Assembly (NCBI GenBank): GCA_017549325.1
Contig: JAFYVA010000100.1
Coordinates: 1-32,021, forward strand
DNA: 32,021 nt
Reading direction: 5' to 3'
DNA from: Oscillospiraceae bacterium
GTDB taxonomy: Bacteria; Bacillota_A; Clostridia; Oscillospirales; Oscillospiraceae
Shown here: positions 12,181 through 21,519 of the stretch, piece after piece
Layout: every line of letters begins with the position of its first letter
Numbering within the stretch: position 1 is the first letter of the stretch
Notes under the pieces: model-generated
What the model was told of the DNA's origin: nothing
Databases searched by the model: none
What the model saw: the letters and a program-made list of their open reading frames with translations, nothing else
Program-made: the position numbers and the translations under genes

Positions 12181-14217
12181 ATGTTTGGCAAGATGGGCGG
12201 TGCCCTTCGTGAAAAAATTCAACAGACCGACAAAAGCCGCGTGGTGATCAATCTGATCGTGATGGTGGTGGGTGCTGTCGTGCTGGGCTTTTTGCTGCGC
12301 CTTTTTGCGGCCAACGCCGGCGCCATTCTGGGCGGCACAGAGCCTTTCCGCTGGCACCTTGAACTGCTGGTGATGCCCGGTACGTGGGGCATCGGCCTTC
12401 TGGTGATGCTGCTGCTGTTCGCCATCTTCTGGGTGGGCGGCGGTCATCTCGGCCGCGGCGGTGGCAGCAAGGGCCTGCTGGGCGGCAAGAGTGAGAAGGC
12501 CATGGTGGATGGTGTACTGGAAAACAGCCGCTACCTCACCGACAAGGAGCGCGACACCTTCTTCCCTGCCTTCACCTACGATGCGGTGGACAAGGTGAAA
12601 AAGGACGGCATCCCCGTCCGCGCCATCGTGGATAAGAACGGACGCCTTCAGTGTAATTTCCTCACCGGCGCCCATTCGTTGGTCATCGGTTCCACCGGTT
12701 CCGGTAAGACCACCACTTTTATCAATCCCATGATCCAGCTGTTGGGTGCCACCAACTGCGGCTCCAGCATGATCATGACCGACCCCAAGGGCGAGCTCTT
12801 CGCCATGCACTCCAAGTTCCTGCAGTCCCGCGGCTATGACGTGCGTCTGCTGGATCTGCGCGACACCTACAGCTCCAGCCGCTGGAATCCGCTGGAGTCC
12901 ATCTGGGATATGTACCAGGAATATGTGGCCGCCGGTCAGGGCATCCGTGCCCACCGCGACGCCATGGACGACTACCCCCACCTCAAGCAGGTGGACGGCC
13001 CTGCCGACGAGGGCAAGGTCTGGGTGGAATATAAGGGCAAGGCCTATGCCGATCTGTCCCACTGCCAGGATGACGTGGCAGTGGAAAAGCAGAAGATCTA
13101 CGACGAGATGTATGAGGATCTCAACGACCTCATCTCCGTTATCTGTCCCATTGAAAACGAAAAAGACCCCCTGTGGGAAAAGGGTGCCCGCTCCATCATC
13201 ATGGCCACCTGTCTTGCCATGCTGGAGGACAGCGAACGGCCCGAGCTGGGCATGACCAAGGAGAAGTTCAACTTCTTCAACCTCAACAAGGCGCTGACAA
13301 ACAGCGAGGACAACTTCAAGGCGCTGCGGGAGTACTTCGAAGGACGCAATCCCCTGTCGCAGGCAGTGACGCTGTCGCGTCAGGTGCTCTCCGCCGCCGA
13401 GGCGACCATGTCCAGCTATATGTCCATCACCTTCGATAAATTGAATATGTTCAACGACCGAGGCCTCTGCGGCCTGACCTCTGCCACGGATATCAACGCG
13501 GCAGGGTTCGCCGAGCGGCCCACGGCGCTGTTTATGAAGATCCCCGATGAAAAGGATACCCGTCACGGTCTGGCGGCGGTGTTCGTCCTTTGTATGTACA
13601 AGGCTTTGATCAAGGTGGCCTCCGCCCGCGAGGACCTGAGCCTGCCCCGCAACGTGTACTTCATCCTCGACGAGTTCGGTAATATGCCCAAGATCGAGAA
13701 GTTCGACAAGATGATCACCGTCGGCCGTTCCCGTAAGATCTGGTTCAACATGGTGGTGCAGTCCTACAGCCAGCTCAACAATGTCTACGGCGAGCAGGTG
13801 GCAGACATCGTCAAGTCCAACTGCGGTATGAAGATGTTCATCGGCTCCAACGATATCGGCACGTGCAAGGAGTTCTCCGAGCTGTGCGGCAACATGACGG
13901 TGCGTACGACCAGTACCTCCTCGTCTCTGGGCTCTAAGGAGGGCGATGTCAGCATCTCCACCCAGACGCAGGTTCGTCCCCTTATCTATCCTTCCGAGCT
14001 GCAAAAGCTCAATAACAAGGTTTCTACCGGCAACGCCATTATCGTGACGTTCGGTAACTATCCCCTGCGCACCAAATATACCCCCAGCTACAAGTGTTCG
14101 TTCTATCAGTTCGGTCAGATGGATCTGGCGGATATCCGCAGCCAGATGTTCCGGGCCGACGAGGTATATTACGACTTAGGAAAGCGAAACCGCAAGGTGT
14201 TGGGAACTGCCTCCTGA
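12181..14217 (+). CDS. VirD4/TraG-type coupling ATPase
   Basis: A 678-residue T4SS coupling protein that presents substrates (DNA-protein complexes or effector proteins) to the channel. Two N-terminal membrane helices lie at about 20-45 and 62-85. Walker A GSTGSGKTT is at residues 170-178, the conserved MTDPKGEL follows soon after, and Walker B FILDEFGNMPKI has Asp497/Glu498. GRSRKIWFNMVVQSYSQL and the downstream NCGMKMFIGSND are typical of TraG/VirD4 C-terminal ATPase regions. Length is normal. AAGGAGGAAGCAGT precedes the ATG. The presence of a coupling protein shows that the apparatus handles specific substrates. The strand and spacing put it in one operon with pilin, VirB6-like and VirB4-like genes. 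Confidence 0.95.
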   Translation: MFGKMGGALREKIQQTDKSRVVINLIVMVVGAVVLGFLLRLFAANAGAILGGTEPFRWHLELLVMPGTWGIGLLVMLLLFAIFWVGGGHLGRGGGSKGLLGGKSEKAMVDGVLENSRYLTDKERDTFFPAFTYDAVDKVKKDGIPVRAIVDKNGRLQCNFLTGAHSLVIGSTGSGKTTTFINPMIQLLGATNCGSSMIMTDPKGELFAMHSKFLQSRGYDVRLLDLRDTYSSSRWNPLESIWDMYQEYVAAGQGIRAHRDAMDDYPHLKQVDGPADEGKVWVEYKGKAYADLSHCQDDVAVEKQKIYDEMYEDLNDLISVICPIENEKDPLWEKGARSIIMATCLAMLEDSERPELGMTKEKFNFFNLNKALTNSEDNFKALREYFEGRNPLSQAVTLSRQVLSAAEATMSSYMSITFDKLNMFNDRGLCGLTSATDINAAGFAERPTALFMKIPDEKDTRHGLAAVFVLCMYKALIKVASAREDLSLPRNVYFILDEFGNMPKIEKFDKMITVGRSRKIWFNMVVQSYSQLNNVYGEQVADIVKSNCGMKMFIGSNDIGTCKEFSELCGNMTVRTTSTSSSLGSKEGDVSISTQTQVRPLIYPSELQKLNNKVSTGNAIIVTFGNYPLRTKYTPSYKCSFYQFGQMDLADIRSQMFRADEVYYDLGKRNRKVLGTAS

Positions 14218-14243
14218 TCCTTGTCACCCCATAGGAGGGTACT

Positions 14244-15218
14244 GTGAGAAAGAAAGTTTTGAAGACACTGCTGCCGTCGCTGCTGCTGATGCTGTCGCTG
14301 TGCACGGCGGCGTGGGCGGCCAACGGCGACATTGATATGGGCTATATCGGCCCGCTGGACACCTTTACCGGCGCACCCACCCAGAGCACGGGTGACGGCG
14401 GCCAGACGGTGTCCAACGGCAACGTGTGGCTGAACGCCACCGTGCAGTACAGCGCCGCCGAGCAGATGTACATCTATCCGGTGAACGGCTCGGCCTATAC
14501 GGCGGTGCGTGCTGACGTCATGGACGGTATGATTACCAACAGGGCTGTGAAGATCGTGCCGGACGAGGGCGTGCAGATCACGCTGTTTTGCAACGGTGAG
14601 GTGGTGGGCAGCCCGGATCTGAGCAGCATTACCGCCGCGGGCGAATATGTGGTGGCCTCCGGCACCGGCGATCAGTCCGGCGACAGAATCTTCTCCTTCA
14701 CCATCATCGGTGAGTACAGCAACGCGGTGAAGGGTTACCGCATGCCCGACAGCTTCCAGCTGACGGATGTGACGTGCAACGGCGAGAGCGTGTATTTTAC
14801 CCGCGGCAACGTGGATCTCTCCGCCGAGGGTGAGTACCACATCGAGTACCGCTGTGTGAAGAACGACAGAACCTATAAACTGGACTATATTGCCGACTTT
14901 ACGCCGCCGGAGCTGAAGCTGGAGGCGGTGGAGAACGGCATGGCGGGCGGCCCGGTGGATCTTTCGGATTTGGAACCGGGCGCAGGCCTCGGCATCTGGC
15001 TCGAGGGTGAGCAGATCGCCAACACCACGCAGCTGACCCGCAGCGGCAACTATGTGGTGAAGGTGGCCGATGCCGCCGGCAACGTCAACACATACGATTT
15101 TGTCATTCGCGTCTATTTCGACAACAACAGTCTTGTCTTTTTCTTCCTGATCGTCGCGGTTTTGGCAGCCACCGGCATTTATGTGCTGGTATCCAGAAAG
15201 AATCTTCGGGTCCGATAA
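14244..15218 (+). CDS. Secreted protein with C-terminal membrane anchor
   Basis: A 324-residue protein. It has a signal peptide (MRKKVLKTLLPSLLLMLSLC, cleavage after AWA) and a beta-rich outer part with Ig-like features (TDVTCNGESVYFTRGNVDLS, FTPPELKLEAVENGMAG, SGNYVVKVADAAGNVNTYDF). One transmembrane helix lies at about 297-317, followed by a short basic tail (SRKNLRVR). It is therefore a type I membrane protein facing outward. The start is GTG at 14244 with AGGAGGG 6 bases upstream. It is 26 bases after the VirD4-like gene and is likely a structural or cell-wall-spanning accessory of the channel. No homologous name can be given. Confidence 0.8.
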   Translation: MRKKVLKTLLPSLLLMLSLCTAAWAANGDIDMGYIGPLDTFTGAPTQSTGDGGQTVSNGNVWLNATVQYSAAEQMYIYPVNGSAYTAVRADVMDGMITNRAVKIVPDEGVQITLFCNGEVVGSPDLSSITAAGEYVVASGTGDQSGDRIFSFTIIGEYSNAVKGYRMPDSFQLTDVTCNGESVYFTRGNVDLSAEGEYHIEYRCVKNDRTYKLDYIADFTPPELKLEAVENGMAGGPVDLSDLEPGAGLGIWLEGEQIANTTQLTRSGNYVVKVADAAGNVNTYDFVIRVYFDNNSLVFFFLIVAVLAATGIYVLVSRKNLRVR

Positions 15219-15255
15219 GTGATCCTATTCCCTTAAAGAGAGTTGGTGAGAAAAT

Positions 15256-17532
15256 ATGTTGGGTGTTCTCGGTGCCGGTGCCGCGGCATATTCCCTTATG
15301 GGCGATGAGGCACAGGATGCGCTGCTCTCGATGCTGCTTTCTATCGTCTACAGACTGCTCTATTACATCAGCTGCGGCCTGCTGAAGATCGTCAGCGTCT
15401 TTGACAGTATGTTCGAAGTGATGGCCGGTCTCTCCAAGGTCATCTATAACGAAGAGAGCGAGTACCTGATCGACGTATTCTTCTCCAATACGGCGGTATC
15501 CAAGGTCTATTGGGGAATGGCGCTGATCGGCATTGCCATGGCGTTCGCCTTTGCCATCATTGCGGTGATCCGCAAGAAGTTCGACATAAACGAGCGGGAA
15601 AAGCGCAGCCACGGTGCCATTCTGGGTAGCTTGTTCAAGTCGATCCTCATCATTCTATGCATGAGCTTCCTGGTGACCACGGTCATCAACGCCACGAACC
15701 TGCTGATGCAGCAGATCAACTATGTGTTTGTCAACGCAGAGGAACTGGGGAAAGACGAGTCCATCACCTATACCGATGAAGAGCTGGCGGCCATGGCCCG
15801 CGTGCTCAACACCATCGGCAACTATTCTATGAACCCGTCTTACGACAGCCGCTATAACATCAACAGCTGCTTCAACGAGCTGCGGCCGGATATGCAGTAT
15901 CTGGCGCAGCAGGGCGTGTTTGATTTCTATTACACCACTACGGATGTGAACGGAAATACCGTCAATACATGGCAGTCGGTGCTGCAAAAAATCGCCAACT
16001 CCACCAGTTTGAACCGCGATTTGAAGATGGACGTCTACTATGAGAGCGTCTCGCAGGCACTGCTGGAGGCTATGGATATCCTGCGTTCGGACGGTTCGTT
16101 CAAGCCGCTGCAGAGCTATGAGCGGCAGTACAAGCCCAGTCGTCAGGCGGTGCCGCTGGATCGCGTGCTCTTCCTGATGGTCACGATGACATCGGCGAAA
16201 AACGAGGACTATAACGTAAACGGCTCGATGACGGATAATCTCCGCGCCCCGTATTATTACGGTGAAAAGAGCATCTATAACCTCAGTCAGGTCAACGCCG
16301 ACTTCAATATCGGCCTCGGTGCACTCGACTATGTCGTCCTCTTCCTGGCGGCATGGAAGCTGATCAAGAGCCTGCTGACCATCATCCTCAACTGTGTGGC
16401 CCGCATCTTCAACAGCATGCTGCTCTATCTGATCGCGCCGCCCGTGGTGGCCGCGATGCCGCTGGATGACGGTGGTAAGTTCAAGCAGTGGATGACGGCC
16501 TTTATCGTGCAGAGCTTCAGCGTGTTCGGTACTGTGGTGGCCATGCGCGTGCTGCTGCTGTTCCTGCCCGTGATTCTGGACAGCAGCCTGCAGATCTTTG
16601 ACAACTCCGTGGCCAATATGCTGGCCAAACTGGTCATCATCCTCGGTGCATTCGAGGTGGCCGAAAAAGCTACCAACCTCATCGCCGGTATTCTGGCGGA
16701 CAACGCCGGCTGGCAGTCTATCGCTGCCGGTGATATGAGCCAGACGGCAGGCGGTGCCATTAATTCCACGCTGGACTACGGTATGCACTACGGTGCGAAG
16801 TTCGGTAAGATGGGTCTTCGCAGCGCGTTTACCGCCGGTAAGTACGGCCTGATGGGCGCCGGTATCGCGGGTGCAGGTGCCGTTTTGGGTGCCGGTTATG
16901 CCGCATACGGTGCAGCCAGAGTTGCAGGCTATGTAGGCGGTAAGATGTATGACGGCGGTGCTGCACTGGCCGGCAAGATCAGTAACGCCTGGGCCAACAG
17001 AGGTAAGAGCGGAAGCTCCGATGCAAGTGGCACACCCGGGAACGCCGGCAGCCTGCTGAACAACTCCTCGTCTATGAACAGTACGGAGAGTCTCCTCCTT
17101 AATGACCTTGGCAACAACAGCAACCTTAGCAACAACAGCAACCTTGGCGACAACGGACCGTTGCCGCCGAAGCAGGAGTCGCCTCCGCCGGGACAGGTGC
17201 CTCCGGCAGGACAGGTGCCTCCGGTAGGACAGGTGCCTCCGGTAGGACAGGTGCCTCCGACAGGACAGGTGCCTCCGACAGGACAGGTGCCGCCGGCACA
17301 GCCCGGAGCGCCCGGAGCACCCGGACATCCGGGACAGCCGCCGGCAAGCAGCATTCCTCAGGCACCGGCCTTTACCGGCACACGACTTGACGGTGCCATT
17401 CCGCAGGCACCGGCCTTTACCGGCACACGGCTTGATGGCGCGATCCCGAAAGCACCGCCGTTGCCGAAAAACCCGCCTCTGAAAAAAGTGCCTCAGGCGG
17501 TACAGAACAATCTCCCCAATAAAAACACATAA
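15256..17532 (+). CDS. VirB6/TrbL-like polytopic channel protein with repeat tail
   Basis: A 758-residue membrane protein. Hydrophobic segments occur near 25-45, 90-112, 130-150, 355-385, 390-410, 420-450 and 455-480. A large extracellular or cytoplasmic loop with Tyr/Asn-rich sequence lies between the first and second groups. The stretch LLYLIAPPVVAAMPLDDGGK followed by a helix-rich, Gly/Ala-rich segment fits VirB6/TrbL-like inner-membrane channel proteins of Gram-positive systems (some are called Mbov_0396-like). From about 585 on it is disordered: repeated NNSNL, then six GQVPPx units, then two copies of a 15-residue IPQAPAFTGTRLDGA. The start ATG follows AAAGAGAGTTGG. It is probably the central part of the translocation channel. 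Confidence 0.83.
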   Translation: MLGVLGAGAAAYSLMGDEAQDALLSMLLSIVYRLLYYISCGLLKIVSVFDSMFEVMAGLSKVIYNEESEYLIDVFFSNTAVSKVYWGMALIGIAMAFAFAIIAVIRKKFDINEREKRSHGAILGSLFKSILIILCMSFLVTTVINATNLLMQQINYVFVNAEELGKDESITYTDEELAAMARVLNTIGNYSMNPSYDSRYNINSCFNELRPDMQYLAQQGVFDFYYTTTDVNGNTVNTWQSVLQKIANSTSLNRDLKMDVYYESVSQALLEAMDILRSDGSFKPLQSYERQYKPSRQAVPLDRVLFLMVTMTSAKNEDYNVNGSMTDNLRAPYYYGEKSIYNLSQVNADFNIGLGALDYVVLFLAAWKLIKSLLTIILNCVARIFNSMLLYLIAPPVVAAMPLDDGGKFKQWMTAFIVQSFSVFGTVVAMRVLLLFLPVILDSSLQIFDNSVANMLAKLVIILGAFEVAEKATNLIAGILADNAGWQSIAAGDMSQTAGGAINSTLDYGMHYGAKFGKMGLRSAFTAGKYGLMGAGIAGAGAVLGAGYAAYGAARVAGYVGGKMYDGGAALAGKISNAWANRGKSGSSDASGTPGNAGSLLNNSSSMNSTESLLLNDLGNNSNLSNNSNLGDNGPLPPKQESPPPGQVPPAGQVPPVGQVPPVGQVPPTGQVPPTGQVPPAQPGAPGAPGHPGQPPASSIPQAPAFTGTRLDGAIPQAPAFTGTRLDGAIPKAPPLPKNPPLKKVPQAVQNNLPNKNT
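17110..17145 (+). repeat. Tandem 18-bp repeat coding NNSNL
   Basis: GGCAACAACAGCAACCTT is followed directly by a copy with one base changed. It encodes part of the disordered Asn-rich tail of the VirB6-like protein. Confidence 0.85.
17191..17298 (+). repeat. Six tandem 18-bp repeats coding GQVPPx
   Basis: Six units beginning GGACAGGTGCCTCCGG encode GQVPPA, GQVPPV, GQVPPV, GQVPPT, GQVPPT and GQVPPA. The units are nearly identical at the DNA level, so copy number may vary between strains by slippage or recombination. Confidence 0.92.
17353..17442 (+). repeat. Two 45-bp repeats coding IPQAPAFTGTRLDGA
   Basis: Two adjacent 45-base units differ at only a few bases and encode identical 15-residue blocks; a third, diverged copy begins IPKAPPLP. 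The repeated block may be a linear binding motif in the tail of the VirB6-like protein. Confidence 0.9.
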
Positions 17533-17562
17533 CCCTGCCGCGGCGTAAGCCGCGCAGGGTTT
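17531..17562 (+). terminator. Stable intra-operon hairpin between VirB6-like and VirB4-like genes
   Basis: A 13-bp stem with one bulged base (AACCCTGC...GCAGGGTT ends) is closed by a C-G pair on a GTAA (GNRA) tetraloop. It overlaps the VirB6-like stop codon. Only TTT and then CCCC follow, so termination would be partial. It may act as an mRNA stability or expression-balance element within the operon. Confidence 0.5.
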
Positions 17563-17607
17563 CCCCTGATTCTTCGCGCATTTTGAATTTCGTTAGGTGG
17601 TGAACCT

Positions 17608-20600
17608 ATGGCCCGTTTGATCCCGGGAAAGACAAAAGTACAGATCGAGCTGTTTAAGGGCGTAACGCTGGCGGATATTGCCGTTGGCGTGATCGCCTTC
17701 CTTGCCATTGTGTTCGTTGTGATCTCCAGCCTGCCCTACAAGGTGTACATCGTGATCGCATTGCTGGCGATCGCGGCACTGCTGTTGGTGCGCATGGATA
17801 CGCAGCCGAACTACCTCTACCTGATGCACATCCTGCGTCATTTCGGATATGGCCGGCATTACGGCCGCGGCGTCCGTGACGAGGTGCTGGTAGCAGGCGG
17901 CGAGGAGAAGGCACAGGATGCCCTTTTGTCCAAGCTCTATGACGAGGACGAAGAGGAAAACCCCTACGCCGACGAGACGAAAAAAGAGCGCAAAAAGCGG
18001 CTGAAGGAGCGGGAAAAGCAGCGCAAGCTGGAAGACAAGATGCTCAAGAGCCGCAAGGTCTCCGAGGAGGAAAAGGCGGCGATCCGTCAGCGCCGCGCCG
18101 AGGAGTCTGCTGCCGCGGCCGCCCGTATGGCGGAATACCGCGAGGCCAACAGAAAGCGTAAGCCGGTGGAGGACATCGTGGCCTTCACCAACATCAAGAA
18201 CGGCTACATCGAGTATGACGGACAGTATTTCGGTGCCGTGCTGGAGATCCCCGCAGTGGAATTCCGTTTCTTCAGCGAGCACAGAAGACAGAATTCCATC
18301 GAAAACGGTCTCGGCCGCGTACTGCGTACGCTCAACCCCAACTACTCGGCCAACATCGTCAAGCTGGAGCGCCCCATCAAGTACGACGACTATCTCGCCC
18401 GTGAGCAGGAGAAGCTGGAGAGCCTGCGCCACTCCTTCGAGCAGGGCTTCATCACCGAGGAAGAACTTCGCTCCCGCGTGGAGATCATGTACGAGCGCAT
18501 CGGTGAGGTGGAGTCGCTGTGCTATGAGGAGAAGGTCATCGAGCCGTTCTACTATGTGGTGCTCTTTGACAGCGACAAACGGCAGCTGGAAAACCAGATC
18601 AACAACGCCATCGGCGCACTGCGTAACGGCGAGATGAAGCCCAAGCGCCTGGACGACAAGGAGCTGGCGGTGTTCCTCAAGTACAGCAACTGTCTGGACT
18701 TCGACGAGCGCGATGTGGAGAAGCTCTCACCCGAGGAATATGCCCAGTGGGCCATGCCGGAAACCGTGACGGTGAAGGCCCGCACGGTGGAGATCAACCG
18801 AATCGTGACTCACAATATGCGCGTCGTCAACTACCCCACGGTAGTGGGCGATGCCTGGCTGGCCGGTGTGTTTTCCATGCCGGCCACCAAGTGCGTTGTC
18901 AAGTGCCGTCCCATGGACCGCAGCAAGGCCATTCGCACCCTCGACCGCTCGCTGCAGGAGCTGCGCGGTCAGTACATGAACACCAGCGTGGACTCCAAGC
19001 TCATCGAGCTGCAGACCCACATTGAGACCCTCAGCAATCTGCTTGCCATGCTGCAGCAGGAGAACGAGGCGCTGCTGGAGGTCAACGTCTATGTGACGGC
19101 CTACGATTTCGTCACCACGGAGAACGATCCCCACATCGTCACGCCCGAGAGCTCGGATCTGTCCCGCATCCCCAATATGAAAAAGACGGTGCGCCGTACC
19201 TATCAGGAGTCCGGTATGCGCCTGAACAATATGGAATTCGACCAGATGCAGGCCTTTATCGGCGCGCAGATCAGCGGTTGGGACCCCATGGGCCGACAGG
19301 GCCGCGGCGTCCCCAGCAACTCGCTGGCGGCGGCCTATCCCTGGATCTACGCCACCGTCTCCGATGTGGGTGGCATCAAGCTGGGCGTCAGTCAGGGCGT
19401 GCCGGTCTTTATCGATTTCTTCCGCCGTGACAGCGAGCGCGTCAACTCCAATATGGTCATCGTCGGTAAGTCCGGCTCCGGTAAGTCCTACGCCACCAAG
19501 AGCCTGCTGACCAATCTGGCCGCCGAGGACAGCAAGATCTTCATCCTCGACCCGGAAAACGAGTACACGGAGCTGGCCCAGAACCTCCACGGCAAGTTTA
19601 TCAACGTGGGTAACGCCCAGTACGGACGGCTTAACCCTTTCCATATCATTACCGCACTGGATGATGACGAGGGCGAGGAAGGTGCCGTTTCCGGCAGCTA
19701 TGCCACCCATCTGCAATTTTTGGAGGAGTTCTTCCGCCAGATCCTGCCGGACTGCGACAAGGATGCTATGGAGTATCTCAACAGTCTGGTAGACCGTATG
19801 TATACCAACCGCGGTATCACGCCGGAGACGGATCTTTCCCAGCTCAGTGCGGCGGATTACCCCGTCTTTGACGATCTGTACGATACCATTTTGCTGGAGT
19901 TCCAGCAGACAGACAACGAGTACATCCGCTCGCTGCTGCGCGTGCTGATGAACTATGTCGCCAAGTTCTCCTCCGGCGGCCGTAACGCCAACATCTGGAA
20001 CGGCGCCTCCACGGTCACCACCGACGAGAACTTCACGGTGTTCAACTTCCAGTCGCTGCTGGCCAACCGCAACAGCACCATTGCCAACGCCCAGATGCTG
20101 CTGGTGCTGAAGTACATCGACAACGAAATTATCAAAAACCGCGACTATAACCGCAAGTACGGCATGAAGCGCAAGGTCGTGGTGGTCATCGACGAAGCCC
20201 ATGTCTTCATCGATACCAAGTTCCCCGTGGCGCTGGACTTCATGTTCCAGCTGGCGAAGCGCATCCGTAAGTACAACGGTATGCAGATCGTCATCACGCA
20301 GAACATCAAGGACTTCGTGGGCAGCGAAGAGATCGCCCGCAAGTCCACAGCCATTATCAACGCCTGTCAGTACAGCTTCATTTTCTCGCTGGCCCCCAAC
20401 GATATCGGCGATCTGTGCACGCTTTATGAAAAGGCCGGCGGCATCAATGAACACGAGCAGGAGCAGATCACGACTGCGCCCCGTGGCCATGCCTTTACCA
20501 TCATGAGTCCCACCAGCCGCTCCAACTTCCAGGTGAGCGTGTCGAGGGAAATGGTGGAGATGTTCCGCCACAGCAACTATGTCAGCCACTATTTCAGCGG

Positions 20601-21507
20601 CGAGGAAGGGGAAAAGAACTGGGAGGACTTTATCGGTTCGAGCCGTGAGATCCGCAGCGAAAACATGAAGCAGCGCCGCGGCCTGTTGGAAAAGCCCGAG
20701 GAAATGCTTGCCGATCCCAAGAAGCGCGTCACCTTCCTGGAGATGGACGAGGAGGAGTTCCTGTCCGAGGCAATGCAGGAGCTGAAGAAGCCTGCCGCGT
20801 CTCAGGTGCTGTTCGAGGAGATCGACGAGTCCTTCGAGACGCTGCTGAATATCCCCTCCGACGAAGAACTGGCGAAGATGCAGACGGCGGAGCCGTCGCA
20901 GCGCGCCGACAAGGCCGACGAGACGGTGCAGGTATTGACCGACTTCCTGAGCAAGTTCAGCTACGATGCCATGATGGACGAGATCCGTCGCAACGTGCGT
21001 GCAGAGCTGGAGCGGGAGCTGGGTGCAAGCCGCGCCGAGCGCGCAATGGAGCGCTGGGACGCCCCCGCCGAAACGGCAGCACCGGCAGTCGGGGTGGAAG
21101 AGCCGGTGGCGGAGCAGGAAGAGGTGTTCACCTTGCCTGCAATGCCGGAAGAGCCGGTCACTGTACCGGAAGAGCCGGAAGTGCGCGTAGAGGAGATCGA
21201 AGAGCGCGCACCGCAGGGCCCGATCCCCTTTGCCAGAATCCCCGTGGAAACGATTGCCATCCCCATCGACGAGCCGGAGGAGAAGGAGTACGACTTCTCC
21301 ATGCCGTCCTTCGGTACGGAGGAGGATGCCGACGAGAGCGAGAGCGAAGAGCCTACATTCGATATTATGGCACTGCTTGCTGAGCAGGCGAATAAGATGA
21401 AGGATGTCTCGCCCATCGACATGATGGAGGCTTACGACGAACTCGTGATCGACATCACACTTGAGGAGCTTACTCACTATGTCAATAAGGTGATGAGAGG
21501 CGACTAA
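17608..21507 (+). CDS. PrgI-VirB4 fusion T4SS ATPase with long acidic tail
   Basis: A 1299-residue protein that energises T4SS assembly and substrate transfer at the inner face of the membrane. Residues 1-85 match the PrgI family: two membrane helices, then YLYLMHILRHFGYGRHYGRG. Residues ~110-190 are a charged coiled coil (KKERKKRLKEREKQRKLEDK). The VirB4/TraE core follows, with Walker A GKSGSGKS at 620-627, FILDPENEYTEL, and Walker B VVVVIDEAH with Asp862/Glu863. QIVITQNIKDF and the sensor-like region are present. Residues ~1020-1299 form an acidic Pro/Glu-rich extension ending in a short helical segment, well beyond normal VirB4 length. GTTAGGTGGTGAACCT precedes the ATG. Confidence 0.94.
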   Translation: MARLIPGKTKVQIELFKGVTLADIAVGVIAFLAIVFVVISSLPYKVYIVIALLAIAALLLVRMDTQPNYLYLMHILRHFGYGRHYGRGVRDEVLVAGGEEKAQDALLSKLYDEDEEENPYADETKKERKKRLKEREKQRKLEDKMLKSRKVSEEEKAAIRQRRAEESAAAAARMAEYREANRKRKPVEDIVAFTNIKNGYIEYDGQYFGAVLEIPAVEFRFFSEHRRQNSIENGLGRVLRTLNPNYSANIVKLERPIKYDDYLAREQEKLESLRHSFEQGFITEEELRSRVEIMYERIGEVESLCYEEKVIEPFYYVVLFDSDKRQLENQINNAIGALRNGEMKPKRLDDKELAVFLKYSNCLDFDERDVEKLSPEEYAQWAMPETVTVKARTVEINRIVTHNMRVVNYPTVVGDAWLAGVFSMPATKCVVKCRPMDRSKAIRTLDRSLQELRGQYMNTSVDSKLIELQTHIETLSNLLAMLQQENEALLEVNVYVTAYDFVTTENDPHIVTPESSDLSRIPNMKKTVRRTYQESGMRLNNMEFDQMQAFIGAQISGWDPMGRQGRGVPSNSLAAAYPWIYATVSDVGGIKLGVSQGVPVFIDFFRRDSERVNSNMVIVGKSGSGKSYATKSLLTNLAAEDSKIFILDPENEYTELAQNLHGKFINVGNAQYGRLNPFHIITALDDDEGEEGAVSGSYATHLQFLEEFFRQILPDCDKDAMEYLNSLVDRMYTNRGITPETDLSQLSAADYPVFDDLYDTILLEFQQTDNEYIRSLLRVLMNYVAKFSSGGRNANIWNGASTVTTDENFTVFNFQSLLANRNSTIANAQMLLVLKYIDNEIIKNRDYNRKYGMKRKVVVVIDEAHVFIDTKFPVALDFMFQLAKRIRKYNGMQIVITQNIKDFVGSEEIARKSTAIINACQYSFIFSLAPNDIGDLCTLYEKAGGINEHEQEQITTAPRGHAFTIMSPTSRSNFQVSVSREMVEMFRHSNYVSHYFSGEEGEKNWEDFIGSSREIRSENMKQRRGLLEKPEEMLADPKKRVTFLEMDEEEFLSEAMQELKKPAASQVLFEEIDESFETLLNIPSDEELAKMQTAEPSQRADKADETVQVLTDFLSKFSYDAMMDEIRRNVRAELERELGASRAERAMERWDAPAETAAPAVGVEEPVAEQEEVFTLPAMPEEPVTVPEEPEVRVEEIEERAPQGPIPFARIPVETIAIPIDEPEEKEYDFSMPSFGTEEDADESESEEPTFDIMALLAEQANKMKDVSPIDMMEAYDELVIDITLEELTHYVNKVMRGD

Positions 21508-21519
21508 GGAGACGACGAA

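Noticed and set aside
17110..17442. CRISPR array
   Set aside because: The repeats are contiguous, in frame, and without variable spacers; they encode a protein tail.
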